Part shown: positions 35,380 through 44,815 of the stretch, in pieces
How positions within the stretch are numbered: the first letter of the stretch is position 1
How the letters are laid out: each line of letters starts with the position of its first letter
Assembly (NCBI RefSeq): GCF_020622345.1
Contig: NZ_JACNMO010000003.1
Span: 266,209-330,208, forward strand
Length of the DNA: 64,000 nt
Direction of reading: 5' to 3'
From: Roseobacter weihaiensis
GTDB lineage: Bacteria > Pseudomonadota > Alphaproteobacteria > Rhodobacterales > Rhodobacteraceae
Notes under the pieces: generated by a model
Database searches by the model: none
The model's input: only the letters and a program-made list of their open reading frames with translations
What the model was told of the DNA's origin: nothing
Made by a program: the position numbers and the translations under genes

Positions 35380-36070
35380 TATGCACCTTTTACTGGATCA
35401 GGGCACCACCGCAGTCCGGTGAATTCAGAGGCAGGTCTGACGGGGTGTGACGACACGTATCTGTTGCAAGCATCCCGACAAGGCCGCATAAATCTTGTGA
35501 CCCGCGCACTTGTATCACCAATGCCCATCACGGAGCTGCCGTTGAAAGCGGTGGACGCTGCAACCTGCGCTCTGGTGAAACGCGCCGCAAATCTTTCAGA
35601 TCTATCAGAGCTTGTCTAAATCGCTGTCGTCGCAAGACCTGAGAATGACGCCAAGCAAGGGCACAACCTGAACAAGGGCATACTGTCCCCGGTCGCCGCG
35701 TATGGTGATTGCAATTCGAAGGTTTTCCCGGACATTCAGCACTCCTGAACATGTCATGTGTTGAAGCGAGCCTCTGTGTGCATCCGCCGCGTCGGTGATA
35801 AAGACAAGTGATCGCCCGATGCCAATCTTTAGCCAAAGCGCAGGTCTTGAAAACCGAATGAATAGGGCGTGAACGCGTGGTAAGGACGCCCGCAGAAATC
35901 CTGCAGCGCGGTGCCTTAGACCGGATACGAACGCACCCAAGCCAGCATCCATCAATAGCGCGACCCCTTCGATAGATGGGTCCCCAGGTGCGATCTTCGC
36001 AAACCTTGTGCTGCGGCATTAAACCGACACGCTCTGCAACTGCCTGTATTCGGTATCGCACCATTGAAAA
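35380..36070. other. Region without a confident gene
   Basis: About 690 bp. An open frame on the minus strand at 35605-35955 (116 codons) has a hydrophobic middle and no recognisable motif; it could be a small unknown gene but nothing supports it. No transposase or RNA gene was recognised. Confidence 0.5.
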
Positions 36071-36092
36071 ATGTTACTTTATAAAATAACAT
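36071..36092. promoter_or_regulatory. Zur box
   Basis: A 22-bp inverted repeat, ATGTTA-N10-TAACAT, with an AT-rich centre, 28 bp upstream of the zur start. It matches the known alpha- and gammaproteobacterial Zur operator pattern TGTTAT-N-ATAACA. It should repress the whole zur-zrg operon when zinc is sufficient. Confidence 0.75.
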
Positions 36093-36120
36093 CAAACTGT
36101 CTGGACAGGGAGAACCATTC

Positions 36121-36507
36121 ATGCGCAAGCAGGCCGCAATCCGCCAATCAGATGTTCTGGATATCTTGAAAAAACATAACAAACCCATGACAGCCTACGC
36201 TATTCTGGATCGCATGAAGTTGGTCGAACCTGACCTTGCTGCTCCCACAGTCTATCGCACGCTGGCAGCGCTTACGGATCAGGGTCGTGCTCACAGGCTG
36301 GAATCAATCAAAGCCTTTGTTCCTTGCCGCTGCAACCATGAAGCGGCAGTTCCGATCCTTGCCATATGTGAAGACTGCGGGATCGTTGAAGAACATGACG
36401 GTACCCCGCTGCTGCCGCAGCTGACAACAATCTCCGCACAATCCGCTTTCAGCGCCACACGTCACATCGTCGAAATCCATGGACGATGCCAGAACTGTAT
36501 CGCTTGA
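36121..36507 (+). CDS. zur: Fur-family zinc regulator Zur
   Basis: 128 residues. The winged-helix region (KKHNKPMTAYAILDRM...APTVYRTLAALTDQGRAHRLE) and a C-terminal structural zinc site (ICEDCG and GRCQNC) are typical of Fur family proteins. The preceding Zur-type palindrome and the downstream zinc-uptake genes identify it as Zur rather than Fur. It would repress its own operon with zinc bound. Confidence 0.88.
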   Translation: MRKQAAIRQSDVLDILKKHNKPMTAYAILDRMKLVEPDLAAPTVYRTLAALTDQGRAHRLESIKAFVPCRCNHEAAVPILAICEDCGIVEEHDGTPLLPQLTTISAQSAFSATRHIVEIHGRCQNCIA

Positions 36508-36539
36508 ACCCTCATCCCTTATCCTGAAGGACGACCAAA

Positions 36540-37130
36540 ATGAAAAACCTCTCCCTCGTCGCGCTCTTTGCACTGGCGGCAAACCCCGTTTCTGCCGAAG
36601 AAACCCGTCAGCTTGGCGCCCATGAACATGGTGTCGGGCAATTGGATATCGCGTTTGATGGCACTCAAATCGCAATGGAGCTGCGGGCGCCCGGTGCCGA
36701 TATCGTCGGCTTTGAATATGAAGCGCAAAGCGTTGATGACAGGGCCAAGGTTGACGCCGCCGTCGCGACGCTTGCCCGTCCGCTGGATTTGTTTTCATTG
36801 CCCTCTGCCGCCGGATGCAGCGTCGTGCAGGCCAGCGCATCGCTGGAAAGTGAGGAGGAGCATGAAAGCCATGGCGACGCACACGCGCATGAGGATCACG
36901 GTGACGAAGATCACGCGGATCATGCCCATGAGGCAGGTCATACCGAATTTCACGCGGAGTACCTGGTGAACTGCGCGGACCCCGCCGCGGCATCTGTTAT
37001 CTCCTTCGCGTATTTCGATACTTTTCCAAACGCATTGGAACTTGAGGTCCAGGTCATCTCTGACAAAGGGGCCACGGCATTCGAGGTGGAGCGTGACGCG
37101 CCAACCCTCGATTTGCGAGGCATGTTTTAA
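36540..37130 (+). CDS. zrgA: ZrgA-like zinc-binding periplasmic protein (DUF2796)
   Basis: 196 residues with a signal peptide (MKNLSLVALFALAANPVSA) and the DUF2796 start RQLGAHEHGVGQLDIAFDG. The centre holds a histidine/aspartate-rich loop (residues about 105-145) suited to capture Zn2+. This family includes ZrgA of the Vibrio cholerae ZrgABCDE zinc importer. It lies 32 nt after zur and should be induced in zinc shortage. Confidence 0.85.
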   Translation: MKNLSLVALFALAANPVSAEETRQLGAHEHGVGQLDIAFDGTQIAMELRAPGADIVGFEYEAQSVDDRAKVDAAVATLARPLDLFSLPSAAGCSVVQASASLESEEEHESHGDAHAHEDHGDEDHADHAHEAGHTEFHAEYLVNCADPAAASVISFAYFDTFPNALELEVQVISDKGATAFEVERDAPTLDLRGMF

Positions 37131-37147
37131 GCAGTCGCAGGAAGGAC

Positions 37148-37849
37148 ATGGGCACAGATACCCCTATTCTTGACCTGAAAGATGTCCGGTATCGCTGGTC
37201 GGGTCGGGTGTCCTTTGGTCTGGATATCCCAGATTTAACTTTGCAGGCGGCTGAGACGGTTCTGCTGCTGGGCGAAAGCGGCTCCGGCAAGTCGACGCTA
37301 CTGTCTCTGATCTGCGGCACGATCGCACCGCAATCAGGTGCTGTGTCGGTGGCCGGTACGGACATCGCGTCGCTGTCGGCGGGCAGGCGTGACAGGTTCC
37401 GTGCGGAGCACATCGGGCTGATTTTCCAGCAATTCAACTTGCTGCCCTATGCCAGTGTCCTGGACAATATCCTGCTTCCTTTGCGCTTTGCGCCCCAGCG
37501 CCGGGCCCGCGTGCCATCCCCGCAAGACACCGCAAGAATGCTTTGCCAGGATCTGGGCCTGCCGGATGACGCCATAGCGGCCCAGGCAGGCACGCTGAGC
37601 GTCGGGCAGCAGCAACGCGTGGCCGCAGCGCGGGCATTGATCGGCGCACCGCCGCTGCTCATCGCGGATGAACCGACATCAGCCCTTGATGCGGCAACAC
37701 AGGCAACCTTTCTGAACCTGCTGTTCACGCAAGCACGGGCGCACGGCAGCACGCTTCTGATGGTCAGTCATGATGCGCGGCTGGCGACCCATTTTAACCG
37801 CGTGGTGCAGATGGCGGATATCACCAAGACCCACAGGGCCGCCGCATGA
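37148..37849 (+). CDS. ABC transporter ATP-binding protein (LolD/MacB type), ZrgB-like
   Basis: 233 residues: Walker A LLGESGSGKSTLL, Q-loop LIFQQFNLLPYASVLDNI, signature LSVGQQQRVAAARAL, Walker B LLIADEPTSALD. It pairs with the FtsX-type permease that overlaps it by 4 nt. With ZrgA-like and DUF3299 neighbours the role is zinc transport, even though LolD-type ATPases usually drive extrusion or mechanotransmission. Confidence 0.88.
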   Translation: MGTDTPILDLKDVRYRWSGRVSFGLDIPDLTLQAAETVLLLGESGSGKSTLLSLICGTIAPQSGAVSVAGTDIASLSAGRRDRFRAEHIGLIFQQFNLLPYASVLDNILLPLRFAPQRRARVPSPQDTARMLCQDLGLPDDAIAAQAGTLSVGQQQRVAAARALIGAPPLLIADEPTSALDAATQATFLNLLFTQARAHGSTLLMVSHDARLATHFNRVVQMADITKTHRAAA

Positions 37850-39096
37850 TCCTGCGTCTGGCTCTTGGCTCCCTGATGGCCCGCGCCTTAACGGTCGGGA
37901 TGACCATCCTGGCGATTGCCCTGTCCGTGGCGCTGTTTCTTGGCGTTGAAAAGGTGCGTACCGGGGCAAAGGCCAGCTTTGCCGATACGATCTCGGGCAC
38001 CGATCTCATCGTCGGTGCCCGCTCCGGCTCTGTTCAACTTCTGCTCTATTCGGTGTTCCGCATCGGCAACGCCACGAACAATATGACGTGGGAGAGTTAT
38101 CAGGATATTGCCGCACGGCCGGAGGTTGACTGGATCGTGCCCATCTCGCTGGGCGATAGCCATCGCCAATTCCGTGTCATGGGCACCACCAACGCCTTTT
38201 TCGAGCGCTATAAGTATCGCTCGGGCCAAGCGCTCGCCATCGCGGACGGCGCGATCATGGAGGAGCTTTTTGACACCGTGATCGGGGCGGATGTGGCGGC
38301 AACGCTGGGCTATGAAATAGGTGATCCCATCGTGGTCGCACACGGGCTTGCCTCCTTCATCGACCATGACGACCAGCCGTTTCGCATATCCGGCATTCTG
38401 GAGAAAACCGGCACGCCCGTGGACCGCACCGTTATCGTCAGCCTTGAGGCGATTGAAGCCATACACGTCGATTGGCAAGGCGGGGCCAGAACTCCCGGTC
38501 AGTCCACGCCTGTGGATGTCATCCGGCAGATGCAACTCGAACCTGAGGCGGTTACCGCCGCCCTGATTGGGGTCAAAAGCCGTCTTCAGGTTTTTGGCCT
38601 GCAACGCGCTATAAACGAATATCCTCAGGAACCGCTGCTCGCGATCCTGCCCGGTGTCGCCCTGCAGGAGTTATGGCAAATCGTTGGCATCGCTGAAACG
38701 GCCCTCATCGCCGTTTCCGGGATGGTCGTCGTCACTGCCCTCATCGGCATGATGGCCACGATTTTCTCCAGCCTGAACGAACGCCGCCGCGAAATGGCGA
38801 TCTTTCGCGCGATGGGGGCCCGCCCGCGTGCGGTGCTCAGCTTACTGGTCCTTGAGGCCGCCTTGATGGCTGCAATCGGGGCGATCCTCGGCATCGCGCT
38901 GCTCTATCTGGGCCTCACCGTGGCACAGCCCCGCGTCGATGCCGCGTTCGGGCTCTGGCTTCCCATCGAAGCCCCTACGCTCCGCGAGTTCTGGGTTCTG
39001 CTTGGGGTCGTTGCCGCTGGCGCAATTGTGAGCCTCGTCCCCGCATTCAGAGCCTATCGTATGTCCCTTGCCGATGGTATGATGGTGCGGATATGA
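37846..39096 (+). CDS. FtsX/MacB-type ABC permease, ZrgC-like
   Basis: 416 residues. One N-terminal helix (AIALSVALFLGVEKVRTGAKASFADTISGTDLIVGARSG region) is followed by a long periplasmic MacB-like domain (about 45-270). Three C-terminal helices include the coupling segment SSLNERRREMAIFRAMGARPRAVL. It overlaps the ATPase and the next gene by 4 nt each. It is the membrane half of the Zrg-type transporter. Confidence 0.88.
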   Translation: MILRLALGSLMARALTVGMTILAIALSVALFLGVEKVRTGAKASFADTISGTDLIVGARSGSVQLLLYSVFRIGNATNNMTWESYQDIAARPEVDWIVPISLGDSHRQFRVMGTTNAFFERYKYRSGQALAIADGAIMEELFDTVIGADVAATLGYEIGDPIVVAHGLASFIDHDDQPFRISGILEKTGTPVDRTVIVSLEAIEAIHVDWQGGARTPGQSTPVDVIRQMQLEPEAVTAALIGVKSRLQVFGLQRAINEYPQEPLLAILPGVALQELWQIVGIAETALIAVSGMVVVTALIGMMATIFSSLNERRREMAIFRAMGARPRAVLSLLVLEAALMAAIGAILGIALLYLGLTVAQPRVDAAFGLWLPIEAPTLREFWVLLGVVAAGAIVSLVPAFRAYRMSLADGMMVRI

Positions 39097-39617
39097 CAAA
39101 GAAGTATGAGACGATAAAACTGTCCCGCCGACATCTGATTGCAACCACTGCAGCTTTTGCCGCAGCCCCGGGTGTCGGCCTTGCGGCCACGCCACGGGTG
39201 GTCACTTGGGATGATCTGATCCCCCCCGGTGTTCCTTATGCGGAAATCATCGGCGAAGGTGAGATGGACCCTGTTCAGGACACTTGGCTGCCCGAGTTTG
39301 ACGAGAACGCCACCAAGCTGAATGACGCCCTGGATGGCGCATACATCAAGATGCCCGGCTATGTGCTGCCCATCGATATGTCCACCGCGGGTGTGACCAG
39401 CTTTATCATGGTGCCCTATGTTGGGGCCTGCATCCACGTGCCACCACCACCGGCCAACCAGCTTGTGTTTGTCGACAGCGAAAAGCCTTGGCCCGGTACG
39501 CAGCTGTGGGATCCTGTGTGGGTCACAGGCAGGATGAAACACGAATTACAATCCACAACGATCGCAGATATCGGCTATGCGCTGACTGCTGACAAGATTG
39601 AGGCTTACGAATGGTAG
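39093..39617 (+). CDS. DUF3299 protein, ZrgD/E-like, copy 1
   Basis: 174 residues with a Tat-like N-terminus (LSRRHLIATTAAFAAAPGVGLA). The DUF3299 core has VTWDDLIPPG, YIKMPGYVLPIDMSTAGVTSFIMVP and YVGACIHVPPPPANQLVFV; the Cys-His pair in the last motif may bind metal. It is a periplasmic partner in the zinc locus. The second copy follows with a 7-nt overlap and repeats all three blocks. Confidence 0.85.
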   Translation: MTKKYETIKLSRRHLIATTAAFAAAPGVGLAATPRVVTWDDLIPPGVPYAEIIGEGEMDPVQDTWLPEFDENATKLNDALDGAYIKMPGYVLPIDMSTAGVTSFIMVPYVGACIHVPPPPANQLVFVDSEKPWPGTQLWDPVWVTGRMKHELQSTTIADIGYALTADKIEAYEW

Positions 39618-40114
39618 CCTCGCACCTGACCCGAAGGGCCGTCTTGGCCGCGCTTGGGGCCTGCGCCCTGACAGCAAAAGCTGCAAACGCCAGGGGATAC
39701 ATTGATCTGGAATGGACCGATCTGGTGCCGGAAGGCCAGCCAGCAATCCCGCCCGATCTCCAAAGCCTTATCCAGCATGATGGCCCCAGCCTTTCCAGCC
39801 AGCAACCGCCCTCCCAAGGCGTGCGCACAGACTGGAACGGTGAGATCGTGCGTCTGCCTGGCTTTATCGTGCCCATCGATTATTCTGGCACAGGTGTCAC
39901 CGCCTTTATTCTGGTGCCTTTCGTAGGGGCTTGCATCCACGTGCCGCCGCCGCCCGCCAACCAGCTTGTCTTCGTCACGACAGAAAAGCCGTATGAAAGT
40001 ACCGGTCTCTTTGAGCCGGTAAACGTCATCGGCATGTTCGGTACGGCTTCAACCTCCACACAGCTTGCGGATATCGCCTATGCCCTCTCAGCAGATCATA
40101 TCGAGCCCTTCTAG
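39611..40114 (+). CDS. DUF3299 protein, ZrgD/E-like, copy 2
   Basis: 167 residues, tandem paralogue of the previous gene. It has an RR-type signal (LTRRAVLAALGACALTAKAANA), then EWTDLVPEG, IVRLPGFIVPIDYSGTGVTAFILVP and FVGACIHVPPPPANQLVFV. It is the last gene of the zur-zrg operon. Just downstream the sequence changes to helicase debris and an IS element, so this is a module border. Confidence 0.85.
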   Translation: MVASHLTRRAVLAALGACALTAKAANARGYIDLEWTDLVPEGQPAIPPDLQSLIQHDGPSLSSQQPPSQGVRTDWNGEIVRLPGFIVPIDYSGTGVTAFILVPFVGACIHVPPPPANQLVFVTTEKPYESTGLFEPVNVIGMFGTASTSTQLADIAYALSADHIEPF

Positions 40115-40327
40115 GCACAAGTCGGGTTGTTGGGACTGAGGTCGGCTTGCGACGTTTCAGGTTAAAATAGCACTGAAGACAGACGCCGTTTCCAAAGCCC
40201 CAAGTCAGTTGTCAGCAATTGCCCGTCGATATCAGCTGTCGTATTTTCTGGATCTTCTGTGCCCCCATGTGGCGCTTTCGCTCTTTAATGAGGGTGTAAT
40301 CGCCCAAACCAGACCTACGCAAAATCT

Positions 40328-40867
40328 GCACTTCACGCCCCCAAAGCGGCCGTCCCGCATAACGCGCAGATGATCCGTCAGGAACGCGATCTTGCCGAAA
40401 GGCTGTATCGCCGTGCGGACGGCGCCAAAGTCATCGTTGCCATGCCGACCTTAGCCCAAGGTCTAAATCTCCCCGCTCATATTGCGATCCTTGCCGGAGA
40501 CAAACGGTCTGACGATGGCGAGCGCGAAGCGCTTGAAATCCTTAACGCAGCGGCAAGAGCGGGTCATCTTGCCAATGGCATCGTGCTCCTTGTACCCGAA
40601 CCAATTTTGCAATTCTCGCAGGCTGACTTAGTTGAACCCGACGTCATCCAGAAGCTTCAATCGGTCCTCCCGGAAGATGACCGCTGCCTTCCCCTCGGCG
40701 ATCCGCTTCAGGTAATATTAGACCGCGTCAGCGCTGCCGATCTAACCGACCACGACGTCGAATACGCCCTCAATCGCCTAGCAACTGCCATAGCACCAAA
40801 TGAGGCGGATGCGGAGGTCAAGACTGGGTTCGTAGTCAAGAACTCATTTGCGGTGGTAGTCCCGTGA
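40328..40867 (+). pseudogene. Remnant of a defence-type superfamily II helicase
   Basis: A frame open from about 40319 reads PHNAQMIRQERDLAERLYRRADG, then VIVAMPTLAQGLNLPAHIAILAGDKRS and EILNAAARAGHLANGIVLLVPEP. This is the C-terminal RecA lobe (motifs V and VI) of large helicases such as those in defence loci. The DEAD lobe is missing. Motif VI lacks the usual second RAG, so the arginine finger is gone. The 3' end runs into the IS3 element at 40854. It is a dead fragment. Confidence 0.65.
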
Positions 40868-40922
40868 AAGTTTAGGGGTGTCTGAAAGTAGCACTTTCTC
40901 GAAGATGAACGAGGAGATTCTG

Positions 40923-41207
40923 ATGAAGAAATCAAAGTACAGCGACGCGCAGATCATGGCGATCTTGAAGCAGGCGGAGAATGGTGTGCCTGTTGCCGAC
41001 CTGTGTCGTGAACACGGCATGAGCAGCGCGAGCTTCTACAAGTGGCGATCCAAGTATGGCGGCATGGCTGCCAGCCTGATGGCGTGGATGAAGGAGCTCG
41101 ATGAGGAGAACAAACGCCTGAAGCGTTGGAGGGATCAGAAAAGGCCCCAGTGGGGCGTTTTCCCCGAACAACGGATGCCGAGAAGAGCATGCAGAACGAT
41201 TTGCTGA
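40923..41207 (+). pseudogene. IS3-family OrfA, altered C-terminus
   Basis: Starts at ATG 40923 with GAGGAG 7 nt upstream. It reads MKKSKYSDAQIMAILKQAENG, then PVADLCREHGMSSASFYKWRSKYGG, a typical IS3 helix-turn-helix and leucine zipper. After EENKRLKR the sequence no longer matches the family. Bases about 41128-41172 include a GGCCCC-AGT-GGGGC hairpin that looks inserted, after which family-like residues (DAEKSMQNDLLKEALRK) continue in another frame. Confidence 0.65.
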
Positions 41208-41225
41208 AGGAAGCCCTTAGGAAAA

Positions 41226-42050
41226 GTGGTGAGGCCGTCTCAAAGGCGCGAGATGGCCGAATGGGCGGTGCGCTACCGATCCGCCAGCATCGCCTTGGCA
41301 TGTAGGGCCTTCAGCATCAGTGAGACGTGCTATCGGTATCAGCCCAAGCTCAGCGATGAGAACGAGCTGATCGCCGATTGGCTGGTCGCGCTCACGAATG
41401 CCAAGAAGACCTGAGGCTTTGGCCTGTGCTTTCTGCATCTGCGGAACGTGAAGGGGTTCAAATGGAACCACAAGCGCGTCTACCGCATCTATCGCGAGCT
41501 GGAGCTGAATATGAGGACCAAGCCGCGGAAACGGTTGCAGCGTGAGAAGCCTGAACCTCTGGCGGTGCCGGAAGTCCCGAACGAGGTCTGGTCGATGGAC
41601 TTCATCACCGATCAGTTGTCCGACGGTCGGTCCTTCCGCACACTGAACATTCTGGACGACTTCAATCGGGAGGGGTTGGCCATCGAGGTCGACTTCTCAT
41701 TGCCATCTGAACGCGTGGTCTGGACGCTGAACCAGATCATTGCATGGCGAGGGAAGCCGTTGGCCATTCGCGTCGATAATGGCCCTGAATACATCAGTGC
41801 CAGGCTGCAGAACTGGGCAGAGAAAGCTGGGATCGGTTTGATCTACATCCAACCGGGCAAGCCGCAGCAGAATGCCTATGTCGAACGCTACAACCGAACC
41901 GTCCGCACCGAATGGCTGGGACGCTATCACTTCAACAGCATCGAGGAAGTGCAGGAACACACAACACGCTGGCTCTGGACTTACAACACTGAAAGGCCAA
42001 ACATGGGCATCGGCGGGATGACCCCGATACAGAAACTGAAAGCAGCTTAG
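41226..42050 (+). pseudogene. IS3-family OrfB transposase with in-frame TGA
   Basis: The DDE integrase core is intact: [21 protein letters not shown] and [18 protein letters not shown]. However, codon 41412-41414 is TGA in [16 protein letters not shown], where relatives have Trp (TGG). The two halves are otherwise in one frame. OrfB is therefore inactive unless the stop is read through. Confidence 0.75.
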
Positions 42051-42337
42051 ATTCTACTGAAGCACCCCTCCAAAAATGGGGGGATTACCACTCTACGTCC
42101 AAGGCGCAACGCGCTGCTATATTAGAGGTCTCCGCGCGCCCCGACTTTGCTACGCGGTTGTGCTGCATCTTTCTGCAACTGGTGCTGCATGATAGCTGGG
42201 ACGGGTGTTGTAGGTCCCCGGAATACGCAAACGCACTTGCAGCCCCTTTTATGAAAGGTCCGGCGACAGAATGACTTACATCAATCCATACAGAGCGGAT
42301 CACGGCATTCTGTCTTCAGCCCCTAAAAAAAGGATTA

Positions 42338-44734
42338 ATGATGCAAAATTCCGGCGCACTTGTTATCGATTTCAGCAAAGTCACACGCCATGATGTCGAC
42401 CTTGTCGGCGGCAAGAACGCCTCTCTGGGCGAGATGATTGGCGCTTTGGGGCGCCAGGGAATACTTGTCCCGCCGGGCTTTGCAACAACGGCAGATGCAT
42501 TTCGTCACTACCTGTCCGCCAACAATCTGGATGCAGTCATCGCTGCCGAACTCGACAAGCTGGCTGCCGGAAAGATCGAATTGCACCAGGCCGGTGAGAC
42601 CATTCGCACTCTTATTCTGGGCGGCGATTGGCCCAAGGAAACCGCCAACGCGATCCTGACCCACTACAGAAACCTCGGGCAAACGCAGGGGGATGAAAAT
42701 GTCCCTGTCGCGGTGCGCTCAAGCGCCACTGCCGAGGATTTGCCGGATGCGAGTTTTGCGGGCCAGCAGGAAACCTTTCTCAACGTGACCGGAGAAGCGG
42801 CCCTCCTGAACGCCTGCCGCAAATGCTACGCGTCTCTCTTTACGGATCGGGCGATCTCTTATCGGCAGATTCAGGGCTTCTCTCACACCCAAGTGGCGCT
42901 TTCGGTAGGTGTACAGCTGATGGTGCGCGCTGATACCGGCGGATCGGGCGTCATGTTCTCTATTGATACGGAGACGGGATTCCCCGATGCGGTGCTGATC
43001 AATGCCGCCTGGGGCCTGGGGGAAAATGTCGTGCAGGGCGCTGTCGATCCGGATGAGTATCAGGTCTTCAAACCGTTTCTAGACAAGACCGATCTGACCC
43101 CCATTCTCGAAAAACGCCTCGGCGGCAAAGAGATCAAGATGATCCAGAATTCTTCAGGTGCGCCGCGCAATGTGCCGACCTCGAAGGCCGAAAGGCAGCA
43201 ATATGTGCTGAGTGATGCCGAAATCCTGACCCTCGCCCGCCAGGCCCGCATCATTGAAGATCATTATGGCCACCCGATGGATATGGAATGGGCGCGCGAT
43301 GGTAAGACCGGGACACTTTACATCGTGCAGGCCAGACCGGAGACAGTGCAGTCCCGCAGCACGCATTTGTCGCTGAAATCCTATGCCGTGCAATCACCGG
43401 GCAAGATACTTCTGACTGGCCTCAGCGTTGGCGACGCCGCCGTGGCCGGACGTGTGAGCGTCATCGAGAGCGCCGCGGACATCGACCGGTTTGTCGATGG
43501 ATCCGTATTGGTGACCTCCACGACAGATCCCGACTGGGTACCAATCATGAAACGCGCGGCGGCCATCGTAACAGACCATGGCGGCCGGACGTCACATGCC
43601 GCGATCATCAGCCGGGAGCTCGGTCTGCCAGCAATCGTAGGATGCGGAGACGCCACGCATATCCTGCACGACGGACAGGATGTGACCGTCTCCTGCGCGG
43701 GCGGGGAGGAAGGCGTGGTGAGTGAAGGGGTGTCGGAGATCAAGGTGACCGAAGAAGCGCTGGCAGACCTGCCGCAGACGCGCACGAATGTGATGCTCAA
43801 TCTGGCCAACCCTTCGGCTGCATTGCGGTGGTGGCGTTTGCCGACCAAGGGCGTGGGTCTGGCGCGGATGGAGTTCGTCATCAACAACGCGGTGCGCGTG
43901 CACCCGATGGCGCTGGTGAACTTCGACGCCATCGGCGATCCGGCGGTGCGGTCAGAGATCGAGGCGCTGACACTGGGCTACGATAACAAGCCCGCTTATT
44001 TCGTGGACCGTCTGGCGCGCGGACTGTCCCGCATCGCGGCCTTTTGCTATCCCCGGCCCGTCATTGTGCGGATGAGCGATTTCAAGACAAACGAATACGC
44101 CGATCTTCTGGGGGGGCGGGATTTCGAGCCACATGAGGAAAACCCGATGATCGGGTTTCGCGGTGCGTCGCGCTATTACTCTGACAATTACAGGGACGGG
44201 TTTGCCCTTGAGTGTCAGGCCATTGCACGCCTGCGGGGAGAAATCGGCTTTGACAATGTGATCGTCATGATCCCCTTCTGCCGAACACCCCAAGAGGCAG
44301 ACCGCGTGCTTGGTGTGATGGCAAAGCACGGGCTGAAGCGCGGTGGCGATGGGCTGGAGATCTATGTAATGTGTGAAATTCCCTCCAACGTGGTGCGCGC
44401 GGGGGAGTTCGCAGAACGCTTTGACGGTTTTTCAATAGGGTCGAATGACCTGACGCAGCTGACCTTGGGGATCGACCGCGATTCAGAAGAGCTTGCAGCA
44501 CTGTTTCGCGAGGATGACCCGGCGGTTCTGTGGATGATCGAAACCGTCATTCGTGAGGCACATGCAGCCGGTTCAAAGGTCGGCTTTTGCGGTCAGGCAC
44601 CCAGCAACGACCCCTCCTTCGCGCAGCGACTGGTGAGCTATGGCATCGACAGCATCTCTGTCACACCGGACAGTTTCATCAAGGTGCTGCGCAACGTCGC
44701 CAAAGCCGAAGAAGATCAGAATACTTCGACCTGA
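42338..44734 (+). CDS. ppsA: Phosphoenolpyruvate synthase
   Basis: 798 residues. The ATP-grasp N-domain has GGKNASLGEMI and AVRSSATAEDLPDASFAGQQETFLN. The phosphohistidine domain has GGRTSHAAIISRELGLPAIVGC (His about 418). The C-terminal TIM barrel ends with GFCGQAPSNDP, holding the active-site Cys. It converts pyruvate and ATP to PEP for gluconeogenesis. It stands alone, with an AAGGA site before tandem ATGs (42338/42341). Length and motifs indicate an intact enzyme. Confidence 0.95.
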   Translation: MMQNSGALVIDFSKVTRHDVDLVGGKNASLGEMIGALGRQGILVPPGFATTADAFRHYLSANNLDAVIAAELDKLAAGKIELHQAGETIRTLILGGDWPKETANAILTHYRNLGQTQGDENVPVAVRSSATAEDLPDASFAGQQETFLNVTGEAALLNACRKCYASLFTDRAISYRQIQGFSHTQVALSVGVQLMVRADTGGSGVMFSIDTETGFPDAVLINAAWGLGENVVQGAVDPDEYQVFKPFLDKTDLTPILEKRLGGKEIKMIQNSSGAPRNVPTSKAERQQYVLSDAEILTLARQARIIEDHYGHPMDMEWARDGKTGTLYIVQARPETVQSRSTHLSLKSYAVQSPGKILLTGLSVGDAAVAGRVSVIESAADIDRFVDGSVLVTSTTDPDWVPIMKRAAAIVTDHGGRTSHAAIISRELGLPAIVGCGDATHILHDGQDVTVSCAGGEEGVVSEGVSEIKVTEEALADLPQTRTNVMLNLANPSAALRWWRLPTKGVGLARMEFVINNAVRVHPMALVNFDAIGDPAVRSEIEALTLGYDNKPAYFVDRLARGLSRIAAFCYPRPVIVRMSDFKTNEYADLLGGRDFEPHEENPMIGFRGASRYYSDNYRDGFALECQAIARLRGEIGFDNVIVMIPFCRTPQEADRVLGVMAKHGLKRGGDGLEIYVMCEIPSNVVRAGEFAERFDGFSIGSNDLTQLTLGIDRDSEELAALFREDDPAVLWMIETVIREAHAAGSKVGFCGQAPSNDPSFAQRLVSYGIDSISVTPDSFIKVLRNVAKAEEDQNTST

Positions 44735-44815
44735 CATCGCGGGGACAAGCGCCTCCACAGCGGCAAGCGGCTTTGTTGCGTTGATGATTTTGGGTACGGG
44801 GATTGCACTTTTGGC

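Larger units (their letters stand above)
40854..42090 (+). mobile_element. IS3-family insertion sequence, inactive
   Basis: About 1237 bp. The ends are imperfect inverted repeats: left begins TGGTAGTCCC (40854), right ends GGGATTACCA (42090), with matching internal blocks (TTTAGGGGTGTCTGAAAGTAG against CTACTGAAGCACCCCT). It carries OrfA and OrfB in the usual order, but both are damaged. No clear target duplication was seen. It interrupts or abuts the helicase remnant. Confidence 0.75.

Noticed and set aside
35605..35955. A 116-codon minus-strand gene
   Set aside because: No motif, no clear ribosome site and no contextual support; left as unassigned.
44768..44790. GGCTTTGTTGC as an IS6 or IS5 terminal repeat
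   Set aside because: Only a short partial match, with no partner end or transposase nearby.
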